The notes beneath the pieces are model-generated. The model was not told the origin of the DNA. It searched no databases and saw only the letters and a list, made by a program, of their open reading frames with translations. From assembly GCF_947498825.1 (NCBI RefSeq), contig NZ_CANMLV010000009.1:1-64000 (forward strand): a stretch of DNA of 64,000 bases, in the 5' to 3' direction. The stretch is from an uncultured Cedecea sp. (GTDB lineage: Bacteria; Pseudomonadota; Gammaproteobacteria; Enterobacterales; Enterobacteriaceae). Both the position numbers and the translations under genes were made by a program. Each line of letters opens with the position of its first letter. Positions within the stretch are counted from its first letter, which is position 1. Below are positions 49,037 to 58,617 of this stretch, piece by piece.

Positions 49037-49172
49037 TCACTTTTCCACTATGATAACGGTAAAAGGAAAGTATGAACAACAATGGCACTCAATATTTACG
49101 GTTATGTTCCGATATTGAGAACAGAACCCGACACCGATGCAGCGATGCCAGGTTCAATGACTGCGACAATTC

Positions 49173-51317
49173 TTAGAATGTGGCGGTCATAGAGGCGTAA
49201 TAGGTTTGGCCCGGAACGTAGTAGTTATTACCACTCAGATTACTGCCTGAAGGTTCCGCTGGCGTTGGATTTTTATCAAACAGGTTGTCGATTCCAACGT
49301 TAAACTTCAGGTTCTTAGTGGCTTTATAGTGTCCTGCAATACCGTAGATAGTATAAGCATTACGAATACGTGCTGTTGCGGTTGAACCACGAGAAGACTG
49401 GTCTGCAGCACTGTCCAGGCCTAACATTTTGCTGTAGTACTGGGCATTGAACTCAACGCTCAGATCATTGGTCACCTGCCAGTCCAGTGAAGACCAGGTT
49501 GTCAGTTTAGGTGTCGTAACGAGCATAACACCCAGCGCATCTTCTGCTTTGATCATACGGGTAAAGTTGTTGTTAAAGGTCAGCTTCTGCAGCCACTGCC
49601 CTTTTGGTTCGCCGATCAGTGGAATATTCAGATTACCTTCAATACCCTGAGTATGTGCGCTGTCGAGGTTGACACGTTCCATCCAGAACCCGTTAGCAGG
49701 CCCGTAGACATAACCAACGGGCGTTGTTGCTATCTTATCCTTGAAGCGGCTATCAAAGAAGGTCAGCCCGGCATTCCAGCCCGCGTTATCATACAGCGCA
49801 CCGAATTCCCAGTTGGTTGATTTTTCTGGCTTCAGGTTGTCGTTACCCATGGTATAGCAACCACCACCGGTGTATTCAGCATAGCCATTACAACCCGCAC
49901 CGCGGGAGGTTTCGATAAATCCAAGGCTCGCCTGACGGATGCTCGGCGCTTTGAAGCCTTCAGAATATCCACCTTTAAAGGTCAGGGCGTCAGTTGCGTT
50001 CCAGACCAGGTAGGCACGTGGCGTAGTTTTGTTACCGTACTTGGTATCATCCCGACGCAGGCCCAGTGTCAGGGTCAGCTCATCAAGCAAATCTATCTGA
50101 TCTTCAACAAAGATGCCTTTGCTGATGGCTGAGCCATAGCTTTGACCGTAAGTTTGTGGCGAACTGGCGGTGGTTCCCAGAGAACGTGGGTTATCTAACT
50201 CTTCTTTTTTCCACTGGGCACCGATGGTCAGGTTTTGTGGCAGAATCAGCTCAAAGGGCAGGTTAACATCCCCTTCGACAATACGCTCCCGGCTCCACAA
50301 TTTGGTATCGTGGGTACCCAAAGCAACGCCATTGCTGATGATGGGAACATCGCTGGCGGCATTTTTAAATTTGTTTTCATATGCGGTGAATTTGACTGAG
50401 CCAAAATCAAACAGGCCCTGATAGTCGGCCGTATAGTTTTCACGCTCAAGCGTATCTACGCCACGCAGACCTATCTGTTCACCTGTATTACTGGTGCCAG
50501 CGATACCTTCTTCTTTCCCTTGCAGGGTTGAGATAGCGACACGCTGAGTTTCAGTAATATCCCAGCCCAGTTCAGCGCCATAAGTATAGACTTTTTTCCC
50601 TTCTAAACCGCTGCCCCAGCGCAGGCTGCCTGTTTCGCTGGTATCCGCGTTACGTTTATTTGAAGAGCCGCTCAGACGTAAATCAAAACCGTGTCCTAAA
50701 GGCCCGCCAACGGTTCCGGTCCAGGTGTTGGTATCGCCACGGTTGGAATCTTTAGGCTGGCGAGTTCCGACGGACAGTGCGCCATGCCAGTCTTCTTTGT
50801 TGTTCTTTTTAGTGATGATATTGACAACACCACCCATGGCATCTGAACCATACAGGGCAGACATGGGGCCGCGGACAATCTCAATACGTTCAATGGACTC
50901 TACGGGCAGCCAGTTGATATCGTCGAAGTAGTTTTGCTGTGTTGTTTTGATCCCATTACTTGAACCGACGCGTTTACCGTCAATCAATAACAGGGTATAG
51001 GCGGCAGGCATACCACGAATTTGAATACCGGAACTAACGTCGGTTCCAATTGCTTTAGAGACACCGTTGGCGCGGCTAAGAATATCGGCGAGATCGGTCG
51101 AGGATTTAACCACGTTCTGTTGCAGTTCTTCAGCGGTAATAACCGAGATACTGGCAGGCGCATCTTTGATTCTTTGTTCAATCGCAGAAGCGGTAACAAC
51201 CATCACGTCATCGCTATTTTCAGTCACGTCACTGACTGCAAACGCAGGTGAACTTAGGCCAAGAATAGGTACCAGTAAACCCGTTTTTAACTTTCCATTC
51301 ATAGATTTAATACTCAC
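49173..51317 (-). CDS. TonB-dependent catecholate siderophore receptor
   Basis: A 714-aa outer-membrane receptor. The signal peptide ends SSPAFA and the TonB box region is DDVMVVTAS. The plug domain has IRGMPAAYTLLLIDGKRV and IEIVRGPMSALYGSDAMGGVVNIITKK. A 22-strand barrel with the KPEKSTNWEFGA block ends in Phe (YYASMTATF). The family is the FepA/IrgA/VctA type for catecholates. A GTG start at 51317 is chosen because GGGGGAG stands 6 bp upstream; the ATG at 51302 has no ribosome-binding site. It precedes the importer operon on the same strand. Confidence 0.9.
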   Translation of the reverse strand: MSIKSMNGKLKTGLLVPILGLSSPAFAVSDVTENSDDVMVVTASAIEQRIKDAPASISVITAEELQQNVVKSSTDLADILSRANGVSKAIGTDVSSGIQIRGMPAAYTLLLIDGKRVGSSNGIKTTQQNYFDDINWLPVESIERIEIVRGPMSALYGSDAMGGVVNIITKKNNKEDWHGALSVGTRQPKDSNRGDTNTWTGTVGGPLGHGFDLRLSGSSNKRNADTSETGSLRWGSGLEGKKVYTYGAELGWDITETQRVAISTLQGKEEGIAGTSNTGEQIGLRGVDTLERENYTADYQGLFDFGSVKFTAYENKFKNAASDVPIISNGVALGTHDTKLWSRERIVEGDVNLPFELILPQNLTIGAQWKKEELDNPRSLGTTASSPQTYGQSYGSAISKGIFVEDQIDLLDELTLTLGLRRDDTKYGNKTTPRAYLVWNATDALTFKGGYSEGFKAPSIRQASLGFIETSRGAGCNGYAEYTGGGCYTMGNDNLKPEKSTNWEFGALYDNAGWNAGLTFFDSRFKDKIATTPVGYVYGPANGFWMERVNLDSAHTQGIEGNLNIPLIGEPKGQWLQKLTFNNNFTRMIKAEDALGVMLVTTPKLTTWSSLDWQVTNDLSVEFNAQYYSKMLGLDSAADQSSRGSTATARIRNAYTIYGIAGHYKATKNLKFNVGIDNLFDKNPTPAEPSGSNLSGNNYYVPGQTYYASMTATF

Positions 51318-51366
51318 CGTTATCTCCCCCAGAGATATTGATTGTGGCATCCCAATAAATGCGAGT

Positions 51367-51385
51367 GATAATGTAAATCACATTA
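51367..51385. promoter_or_regulatory. Fur box upstream of the TonB receptor
   Basis: GATAATGTAAATCACATTA matches 13 of 19 Fur consensus positions, 50 bp upstream of the start, followed by AGAATCATTTCTATT, another Fur-like half. The rest of 51318-51722 has no gene. Confidence 0.6.
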
Positions 51386-51722
51386 AGAATCATTTCTATT
51401 TGTTAAACTGTGATTTATGTCATGACATAGCATGAGTTTGCTTAACAGTTTGATTTTTATTGCATTTATTACCTTTATGGCTAATGTAAAGAATTGTTTA
51501 CCCAATCTGAGACCAGAGAGCTCTGCTGATGAAAGGAATGAAGGGGGAATGGACAAAATGCCGATTGAAATAGTCGTTTCTTGTTATTTTTGCCACTCTG
51601 ACTGACGGACTGGCAACCAGGCCAAGGTTATTTTTCGTGAATTGTTGCACTTTCAATCTTGGGTAAATCACTACGTATCATCAATCAGCCCTACGATAAA
51701 AACATCTCACGGAGAACCTGTT

Positions 51723-53162
51723 ATGAAACCTGTTCAGCATCAAATGTATATTAACGGTCAGTTTGTCGAAAACAGTTCAGACCGCTGGATTGACGTAATA
51801 AATCCGGCAACGGAGGCGCTGCTGTCACGTATCCCTGAAGGGACTCCGGAAGATGCTCAACGGGCTATTGATGCCGCAGTAGATGCCCAGCCAGACTGGG
51901 AGGCATTACCTGCTATTGAACGGGGTCGCTGGTTAAAGAAAATTGCCGAGGGTATACGCCAGAATGCTGCTGAGTTAACGGAGACCATTGTTGCTGAAGG
52001 GGGAAAAACTCAGGAACTGGCAGAAGTGGAGGTGTTTTTTACTGCCGATTATCTCGACTATATGTCTGAGTGGGCGCGTCGCTACGAAGGCGAGATAGTA
52101 CAAAGTGACCGTCCTCAGGAACATATTCTGGTGTTTAAAAAAGCGATTGGCGTAACAACGGGTATTTTACCCTGGAACTTCCCATTCTTCCTGATCGCGC
52201 GTAAAGCGGCTCCCGCTTTGCTGACCGGTAATACTATTGTTATTAAACCGAGCGAACTGACACCGAATAATGCGATCATTTTTGCCCGTATTGTCAATGA
52301 TATTGGTCTGCCTGCTGGTGTCTTTAATCTGGTAACCGGTTATGGCCCTGTGGTAGGACAAGAACTGGCGGCAAACCCGAAAGTGGGGCTGGTGAGTTTG
52401 ACAGGCAGTGTGAATGCCGGGATTGCAACTCTTAAGGCCGCAGCCCCGAATGTGACTAAAGCGTCACTGGAACTTGGCGGAAAAGCTCCGACTATCGTGA
52501 TGAATGATGCGGATCTGGATTTGACTGTGAAAGCGATTGTTGCCTCACGTATGATCAATACCGGACAAGTGTGTAACTGCGTGGAGCGCCTCTACGTGCA
52601 GGATGGCGTTTATGATGAACTGGTGACCCGCCTGGCGGCAGCCTTTAAAGAGGTCACCTTTGGTGATCCGGCAACACGCAAGGGTCTGGATATGGGACCC
52701 TTAATCACGGCTGCTGCTCTGCAACGGGTTGAGGAAAAAGTGGCCGATGCTGTTGCGGGTGGAGCAACGATTGTGACTGGCGGTAAACGTTCAGGAAATA
52801 CTGGCTTCTTCTTTGAACCCACACTGATTACCAATGTTCAGCAAAAAATGCGTATCATGCAGGAAGAGACCTTCGGTCCGGTACTGCCAGTGATGAAATT
52901 CAGCACGCTGGATGAAGCTATTGCTCTGGCTAACGACAGTGAATATGGCCTGACATCGTCAATTTTTACCGCCAACTTAAACACGGCGATGAAAGCGCTG
53001 AAGCAGTTGAAGTTTGGTGAAACCTATATCAACCGGGAAAACTTCGAAGCGATGCAAGGCTTCCATGCTGGCTGGCGTAAATCAGGCATTGGTGGCGCAG
53101 ACGGACGCCATGGTCTGGAAGAGTATTTACAAACACACGTCGCCTATTTGCAGTACCAATAA
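51723..53162 (+). CDS. aldA: AldA, L-lactaldehyde/glycolaldehyde dehydrogenase
   Basis: A 479-aa NAD-dependent aldehyde dehydrogenase of exactly E. coli AldA length and closely similar. It has PWNFPFFLIARK, the Glu block LELGGKAP and the catalytic Cys block NTGQVCNCVERLYV. It oxidises the L-lactaldehyde made by RhaD (and FucA) to L-lactate. The start at 51723 has GGAGA upstream; the longer reading adds an unrelated N-terminus. It is adjacent to and convergent with the rhamnose operon, a sensible metabolic link. Confidence 0.95.
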   Translation: MKPVQHQMYINGQFVENSSDRWIDVINPATEALLSRIPEGTPEDAQRAIDAAVDAQPDWEALPAIERGRWLKKIAEGIRQNAAELTETIVAEGGKTQELAEVEVFFTADYLDYMSEWARRYEGEIVQSDRPQEHILVFKKAIGVTTGILPWNFPFFLIARKAAPALLTGNTIVIKPSELTPNNAIIFARIVNDIGLPAGVFNLVTGYGPVVGQELAANPKVGLVSLTGSVNAGIATLKAAAPNVTKASLELGGKAPTIVMNDADLDLTVKAIVASRMINTGQVCNCVERLYVQDGVYDELVTRLAAAFKEVTFGDPATRKGLDMGPLITAAALQRVEEKVADAVAGGATIVTGGKRSGNTGFFFEPTLITNVQQKMRIMQEETFGPVLPVMKFSTLDEAIALANDSEYGLTSSIFTANLNTAMKALKQLKFGETYINRENFEAMQGFHAGWRKSGIGGADGRHGLEEYLQTHVAYLQYQ

Positions 53163-53175
53163 CGCCTCTTTGAAT

Positions 53176-53208
53176 CAAATGCCCATGTTGACGGGCATTT
53201 GATTTTTC
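53176..53208 (+). terminator. Terminator of aldA
   Basis: CAAATGCCC / GGGCATTTG with loop ATGTTGAC, followed by ATTTTTC. Confidence 0.75.
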
Positions 53209-53281
53209 TCAGCGCAGGCTTCAGGCTGTGCATCCCTGATTAATCCATTGCCCGGCTAAATGTATTAAGAGCCTGTATCTG

Positions 53282-53455
53282 TCATGCAGAGTTCACACCA
53301 TCACCTTCCGCACCGATAGCGCGAATAGCAATATTTTTAAGTTTTCCTCTGCCGTAATCTGAATGGGGCGGAACCCTTATAGCCTCAAGCGTCACGGTAT
53401 ATTGAGCTGTTTTACCGGGCCGACAGGAAGCTCTGCATGATCTATCGCCTTGAGA
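53282..53455 (-). pseudogene. Possible short gene remnant of unknown family
   Basis: On the minus strand the frame ending at TGA 53282-53284 reads KTAQYTVTLEAIRVPPHSDY and GRGKLKNIAIRAIGAEGDGV before the stop. An adjacent frame reads TILKAIDHAELPVGPVKQL, as if split by a frameshift. There is no start or ribosome-binding site. I do not recognise it. The remainder of 53209-53600 holds nothing I can identify. Confidence 0.25.
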
Positions 53456-53600
53456 ATGGTGTGTTGTAAGTCTGAATGATTACGGCTCATCTTGTATATT
53501 TATGGCCCAGATGAGTGGGCTTAAAGGGGATTGTCTGGCGAACAAGAAAGTCCGCCTTAAGTGCCATCAGAAGAGAAGAGGAAGATAGATGGAAGGGAGG

Positions 53601-53915
53601 TTATGCGAGATAAAACACTTCATGAAGTTCGCTACTGACCGGGCTATTGTCCGGATTTGCGGGCATGATATCGCGCATATACTGCCACCAGCGCTGGCAG
53701 ATTTCAGTATTGGCAATAGCAGCCCAGCGTTCTTCTGATTCAATTTCGACAGTGGCAAATAACAGGTGGCGCTGTTTATCAAGGTAGATAGCGTAGTGAT
53801 GTGCGCCCTGTTCTTTGAGTAGGGTTTCCAGTTCCGGCCATACTGGGTTATGGCGTTGCTGATATTCCAGGTGTGCATCAGGATTAACATGCATAACAAA
53901 GGCTTTGCGGATCAT
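53601..53915 (-). CDS. rhaM: RhaM, L-rhamnose mutarotase
   Basis: A 104-aa protein nearly identical in pattern to E. coli RhaM ([50 protein letters not shown]). The catalytic His of RHNP and the Tyr/Trp pair are present. It interconverts alpha- and beta-L-rhamnopyranose. It is the last gene of the transporter operon, the position of rhaU in Rhizobium. Confidence 0.97.
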   Translation of the reverse strand: MIRKAFVMHVNPDAHLEYQQRHNPVWPELETLLKEQGAHHYAIYLDKQRHLLFATVEIESEERWAAIANTEICQRWWQYMRDIMPANPDNSPVSSELHEVFYLA

Positions 53916-53981
53916 ACTCTCTCCGGAGTGATTTTAGTTTGCAGGTACTGCACCTGAGTGGGGAGCAGTACCCGTGGATAA

Positions 53982-54986
53982 TCAGATTTGCCGTTTTTTC
54001 ATCACACGTCTGGCGATAATCGGCAGAGAAATCACCACAATCAACATGGCTCCGACGATAATCGACATAACGATACCCGGCACATTCAGCAGACTCAGGC
54101 CGAAGGTGACTAGCCCCATTAAGAAGGCAGCGATAATAACACCGACCATGCTGCCGGAACCGCCAAGAATATTGACGCCGCCGAGTACCACCATGGTCAC
54201 CACTGCCAGCTCCCAGCCCATCGCGATGGTTGGGCGAGTGCTACCGAGGCGGGAGGTGAGCAGAACGGAGGCCAGGCCCGCCATCAGTCCGACCAGAGCA
54301 AATAATGCCAGATTATGGCGTTTAACATTGATACCCGAAAACCAGGCCGCAGTCGGGTTATTACCAATAGCGTAGGTCCGGCGACCAAAGTTGGTTTTAT
54401 GTAGCAGGAACACAAATATTGCAGAGAGCAGAATAAATAGCGCAAATTCAAACGACAGTGCGCCCCAGACGTAGCCTTGCCCAAACCAGGCAAAGCTTTC
54501 CGGATAACTGTTTAACGCTTGATCGCCCAACAAAATATAAGCGATCCCGCGATATAAACTCATGGTGCCGATGGTGATAACTATCGATGAGAGGTTAAAA
54601 CGAGTCACCAGAATGCCGTTTAGCAAGCCGCATAGCAGCCCGACACCGAGGCCAATCACCACCAGCAGTGGTGTATCGACTCCTGCAGCCGCACTCAATC
54701 CCATAATGGTTGAGCTCAGGGCAATGGTAGAGGCTACCGATAAGTCAATTTCTCTGGCAATAATCAACATCGCCATTGGCAATACGATGATGGCCTTTTC
54801 GGTGAAGTTGAACGTGGCATCGGAGAGGTTCCAGATATCAAGGAAATAAGGTGAAGCAAAAGCATTCACTACAAAGATAGCCAAGGTGACCGCCAGAAGA
54901 AAACCTTCCCAGCACAATAAGCGCTGGAAAATCCCCTTTGTTGTCGCAGGCTGTTTCATAATGTCAGTGGTCATTATTTTGCTCAT
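53982..54986 (-). CDS. rhaQ: Rhamnose ABC transporter permease, second (RhaQ type)
   Basis: A 334-aa CUT2 permease with about ten membrane segments and the MVVLGGVNILGGSGSMVGVIIAA loop. The start overlaps the other permease stop by ATGA. With RhaP it forms the rhamnose channel. The name follows Rhizobium leguminosarum rhaSTPQ, whose gene order is the same. Confidence 0.88.
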   Translation of the reverse strand: MSKIMTTDIMKQPATTKGIFQRLLCWEGFLLAVTLAIFVVNAFASPYFLDIWNLSDATFNFTEKAIIVLPMAMLIIAREIDLSVASTIALSSTIMGLSAAAGVDTPLLVVIGLGVGLLCGLLNGILVTRFNLSSIVITIGTMSLYRGIAYILLGDQALNSYPESFAWFGQGYVWGALSFEFALFILLSAIFVFLLHKTNFGRRTYAIGNNPTAAWFSGINVKRHNLALFALVGLMAGLASVLLTSRLGSTRPTIAMGWELAVVTMVVLGGVNILGGSGSMVGVIIAAFLMGLVTFGLSLLNVPGIVMSIIVGAMLIVVISLPIIARRVMKKRQI

Positions 54987-55990
54987 GATTTAACCGCCAG
55001 TTTTTGTCGGGCCAGGGCCGCATCACGCAGGATCAGGCGACCTTTACGTTTGTTACCACGCTCATTCAGCAGAACGGCAATCACAATGACCGTACCGGAA
55101 ATGGCCATTTGCCAGAAAGGCGATACGCCAATGACAGGCAGGGCGTTGTTAATTACCCCGAGGAAAAGCGCGCCGAACAGGCAGCCTAGAACACGTCCAC
55201 TCCCGCCCATAGTACTGATGCCACCAATGACGCAGGCTGCAACCACTTGTAATTCAAAGCCGTTAGCGACATCAACATAAGCGACAGCAAAACGAGAAAT
55301 CCACAGATAGCCGCAGAACCCGGCGAGCATGCCGGACAAGCAGAAACTGATAAACTGCATCTTTCCGGCATTGATCCCGGTATAGTAGGCTGCGGTCGCG
55401 TTGCCTCCGGCGGTATAGAACGCACGTCCGGTACGGCTATAGCAGAGGAAATAACTGACTAACAGCAGAACGGCAATGGCGCACCAGCTCAGAACGGGGA
55501 GTCCTAGTATCATCGTTCGTGGCAGGTCGAGAAATTCAGCCCCCATCTGGTTGGAGTTCACCCAGCCTCCACCGGAAAGTAAGAATATTATTCCGCGGTA
55601 GATACTCATGGTGCCGAGCGTAACAACAATCGCCGGGATACCGAGTTTCCATACCAGCAGGCCGTTAATCGCACCCATTATCAGGCCCAAAACGGTTGCC
55701 AGAATCAACAATAGCCAGACTGGTACATCTGGATAGTGGAAGTTTATCAACGCAACTATCATGCCGCTGAGTGCCAGGTTTGCTGCCATCGATAAATCGA
55801 TGCCTTTGGTTAACAGCACCATCATCTGGCCCAGGGCCAGGATAATCAGAATCGAGGTATCGTTGAATATCCCCACCAGGTTATTGGGGGCGATAAACGA
55901 GGGTACCCGGCTGCCAATAGAGAGGATCATCAGTACGATGACTAATCCCAGTAAGGCTTCACGGTGTTTAAGCAGTTTTTGTCCCATCAT
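54983..55990 (-). CDS. rhaP: Rhamnose ABC transporter permease, first (RhaP type)
   Basis: A 335-aa CUT2 permease: TKGIDLSMAANLALSGMIVAL and VAACVIGGISTMGGSGRVLGCLFGA are typical. Its ATG overlaps the ATPase stop (TAATG), so translation is coupled. The tail is basic (NERGNKRKGRLILRD). Confidence 0.88.
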   Translation of the reverse strand: MMGQKLLKHREALLGLVIVLMILSIGSRVPSFIAPNNLVGIFNDTSILIILALGQMMVLLTKGIDLSMAANLALSGMIVALINFHYPDVPVWLLLILATVLGLIMGAINGLLVWKLGIPAIVVTLGTMSIYRGIIFLLSGGGWVNSNQMGAEFLDLPRTMILGLPVLSWCAIAVLLLVSYFLCYSRTGRAFYTAGGNATAAYYTGINAGKMQFISFCLSGMLAGFCGYLWISRFAVAYVDVANGFELQVVAACVIGGISTMGGSGRVLGCLFGALFLGVINNALPVIGVSPFWQMAISGTVIVIAVLLNERGNKRKGRLILRDAALARQKLAVKS

Positions 55991-57501
55991 TATGCTGCCT
56001 CATGTTTTGCGCCGCTGGCCGCGCTGACTATCATCTCTGCGGTGGCTTCACCTGCCTGATACTCCGCCACCATTAGTCCTTCATGCATCACGATAATACG
56101 GTCGGACATGCCCATGACTTCCGGTAATTCGGAGGAAACCATAATCACTGCCAGTCCTTGAACCACTAATTCAGACATAAATTGATGAACGGCTGCTTTC
56201 GAACCAATATCTATACCTTTTGTTGGCTCATCGAGAATTATCACGTCAGGTTGCGTTGCCAGCCATTTGCCGATCACCACTTTCTGTTGGTTACCGCCAG
56301 ACAGGGTTTCTACAGGTTGTTGCCAGCTAAAGGCCTTAACCTGTAAACGTCGGGCATATTCTTCTGCCAGTTGCCACTCACGCTCTTTATTTAATACGCC
56401 GTCAGGATTAAGACGACTGAGTTGTGGCAGACTGATATTTTGTACTATCGGTAACTGGATAATCGCTCCCTGTTTTTGTCTCTCCTCTGGCACGCAGACA
56501 ATGCCGGCAGTAATGGCATCTGCTGGCTGACGGAAGCGAAGCGATTTACCCTTGAGCACTATTTCGCCAGACGCCGGCTTTGTGACCCCAGAAAGGGCTT
56601 GCATAACCTCGGTACGTCCGGCCCCCACCAGCCCATAAAAGCCGAGAATTTCCCCCTTACGCAGAGAGAACGAGATCTGAGCAAACTCTGTAGGGTGGCA
56701 GAGATTTTTTACTTCAAGAATGGTTTCGCCTTGTTCGCAGTGAATTTTGGGGTAAGTCTGTGTTATGGCTCGCCCAACCATCATGGCAACCATCTTCTCT
56801 TCACTTATCTCGTTCATCTTACCGGCACCAACAAAGGTGCCGTCACGCAGGATTGTGTAGTGATCGGCCAGTTCAAAAATTTCATCGAATTTATGCGAGA
56901 TAAACAGAATAGCTTTACCTTCCTGTTTTAAGCGTTCAACAATCTGATAAAACTCCAGAATTTCATGCTGGGAAAGGGCTGCCGTCGGCTCATCGAGAAT
57001 AACCACTTGAGCCTCAAAAGATAATGCCCGGGCAATAGCGACCATATGGCGCTGGGCAATACTGAGCGTTTTCAGTATCGCGTGTGGGTCTATCTGGACT
57101 TCCAGGCGCGTTAAAATGGCCTGCGCGCGACGGTGCATTTCTGGCCAGTTGAGCTTTTTAAACCAGCCCTTATAGAGATACTGACCGACAAAAATATTTT
57201 CCGTAACTGACAACTCTTCAAAGAGCACTGTCTCTTGATGGATGGCAGTAACGCCAACTTTATGTGCTGATTCTGGCGTGGGTAAATGAATCGGGATATC
57301 TTTATAGAGAATCTCCCCTTCATCGGGCTGGTAAATACCGGTCATTACTTTGACCAGTGTCGATTTACCGGCACCATTTTCACCGATAAGTGCTGTCACT
57401 TTTCCGGGGAAGAGTTCAAGTTGCACGTTTTCAAGGGCGCGCACGCCAGGGAAAACCTTCGTTATTCCCTTGAGCTGCAGCAACGGCGTAGATGCTGTCA
57501 T
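55990..57501 (-). CDS. Rhamnose ABC transporter ATPase (rhizobial RhaT type, not the E. coli symporter RhaT)
   Basis: A 503-aa double-domain CUT2 ATPase: GENGAGKST, LSIAQRHMVAIARAL and VVILDEPTAAL in domain 1; GLVGAGRTEV, LSGGNQQKVVIGKWL and IILDEPTKGID in domain 2. CCGGAGAA precedes the ATG. It lies between the binding-protein and permease genes. A short hairpin-forming GC-rich stretch (CGCCCTCTCCC...GGGCG, 57518-57543) separates it from the binding-protein gene. Confidence 0.9.
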   Translation of the reverse strand: MTASTPLLQLKGITKVFPGVRALENVQLELFPGKVTALIGENGAGKSTLVKVMTGIYQPDEGEILYKDIPIHLPTPESAHKVGVTAIHQETVLFEELSVTENIFVGQYLYKGWFKKLNWPEMHRRAQAILTRLEVQIDPHAILKTLSIAQRHMVAIARALSFEAQVVILDEPTAALSQHEILEFYQIVERLKQEGKAILFISHKFDEIFELADHYTILRDGTFVGAGKMNEISEEKMVAMMVGRAITQTYPKIHCEQGETILEVKNLCHPTEFAQISFSLRKGEILGFYGLVGAGRTEVMQALSGVTKPASGEIVLKGKSLRFRQPADAITAGIVCVPEERQKQGAIIQLPIVQNISLPQLSRLNPDGVLNKEREWQLAEEYARRLQVKAFSWQQPVETLSGGNQQKVVIGKWLATQPDVIILDEPTKGIDIGSKAAVHQFMSELVVQGLAVIMVSSELPEVMGMSDRIIVMHEGLMVAEYQAGEATAEMIVSAASGAKHEAA

Positions 57502-57549
57502 GATAGTTCTCCGGATAACGCCCTCTCCCGTGGGGAAAGGGCGGGGGGA

Positions 57550-58536
57550 TTAAAAGATTTTTGAGAACTGATCGATGTTGCTGGCATCATAAATAAAGGG
57601 TTCGGCCATGGCGCCATTACCTTCTTTATCCAGCTTCAGTTTACCCATACGTCCCATATCTGCTTCCGTCTTTGTCGCAGTCCCTTTCACCAGATCATTG
57701 GCTAAATAAGTTGCGGCATAGCCTAAATCGATAGGATTCCAGATGGCGAAGCTTTTGCTTGCGCCGGATTTGACAGCCCCCGCCATTTCAGAAGGCAAAC
57801 CTAAACCAGTGACATACACCTTGCCGATTTTTCCCTGATCTTTCACTGCCTGAGCTGCAGCAACGATGCCGACAGATGAAGGGGAGACAATAACTTTTAA
57901 ATCCGGGTAAGTTTTCAGTAAACCCACGGTTTCGCGGTAACTTTTATCTGACAGATCATCACCATAGGCGACAGTGACGAGATTGATTCCAGGATACTTT
58001 GGTAACACCTTTTTCATCTCACCAATCCAGATATTTTGGTTGGTTGAGGTGGGGGTGGCGCTCAGAATAGCGACATCACCTTTTTCTGTATTCAGTGTTT
58101 TGAGCGCGTCGTCAGCCAGCTTGACGTTGATCTCGCCGATCAGCTCATTATTAGAGGGAGTCAGATGGATCTGACGTCCGGCAGGCGCGACACCGGAATC
58201 CCAGGAAACGACTTTGATGCCGCGTTGCATGGCTTTTTTGAGTACTGGAACCAGAGCGTCAGGGTCATTAGCGGAGATAGCAATCGCATCCACCCCCTGA
58301 GCAATCAGGCCGTTCAGAACTTCTATTTGTGCTTCAGCTGTGGTGGTCGTTGGCCCGGTATAAATGACTTTGACATCGCCTAACTCTTTAGCCGCTTCCT
58401 GAGCACCGACGTTAGCGGCTTCAAAGAAACCATTTCCCAGGGATTTAGCGACCAGAGCAATTTTGACCTCAGCATAAGCTGATGTCGATAATGCGACGGT
58501 GATTGCGGTGAGGATCAAGCTTAATTTTGTTTTCAT
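57550..58536 (-). CDS. Rhamnose-binding periplasmic protein (rhizobial RhaS type, not the activator)
   Basis: A 328-aa type I binding protein with signal peptide MKTKLSLILTAITVALSTSAYA. VAKSLGNGFFEAANVGAQEAA, GPTTTTAEAQIEVLNGLIAQGVDAIAISANDPDAL and VKGTATKTEADMGRMGKLKLD fit the rhamnose-binding subfamily. Its place just after rhaD supports rhamnose as ligand. GTGGAG precedes the ATG. Confidence 0.9.
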   Translation of the reverse strand: MKTKLSLILTAITVALSTSAYAEVKIALVAKSLGNGFFEAANVGAQEAAKELGDVKVIYTGPTTTTAEAQIEVLNGLIAQGVDAIAISANDPDALVPVLKKAMQRGIKVVSWDSGVAPAGRQIHLTPSNNELIGEINVKLADDALKTLNTEKGDVAILSATPTSTNQNIWIGEMKKVLPKYPGINLVTVAYGDDLSDKSYRETVGLLKTYPDLKVIVSPSSVGIVAAAQAVKDQGKIGKVYVTGLGLPSEMAGAVKSGASKSFAIWNPIDLGYAATYLANDLVKGTATKTEADMGRMGKLKLDKEGNGAMAEPFIYDASNIDQFSKIF

Positions 58537-58617
58537 TGCTTTTACTCCACATATTTAAGTGATTTGTAGGGATTACAGGTAAAATTTTGCCCCGCATTAA
58601 ATACAGGGCGATAAAGA

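Noticed and set aside
57518-57543. Terminator between the rhamnose-binding-protein and ATPase genes
   Set aside because: The hairpin has no T-run and lies inside an evident operon; more likely an RNA-stability or REP-like hairpin.
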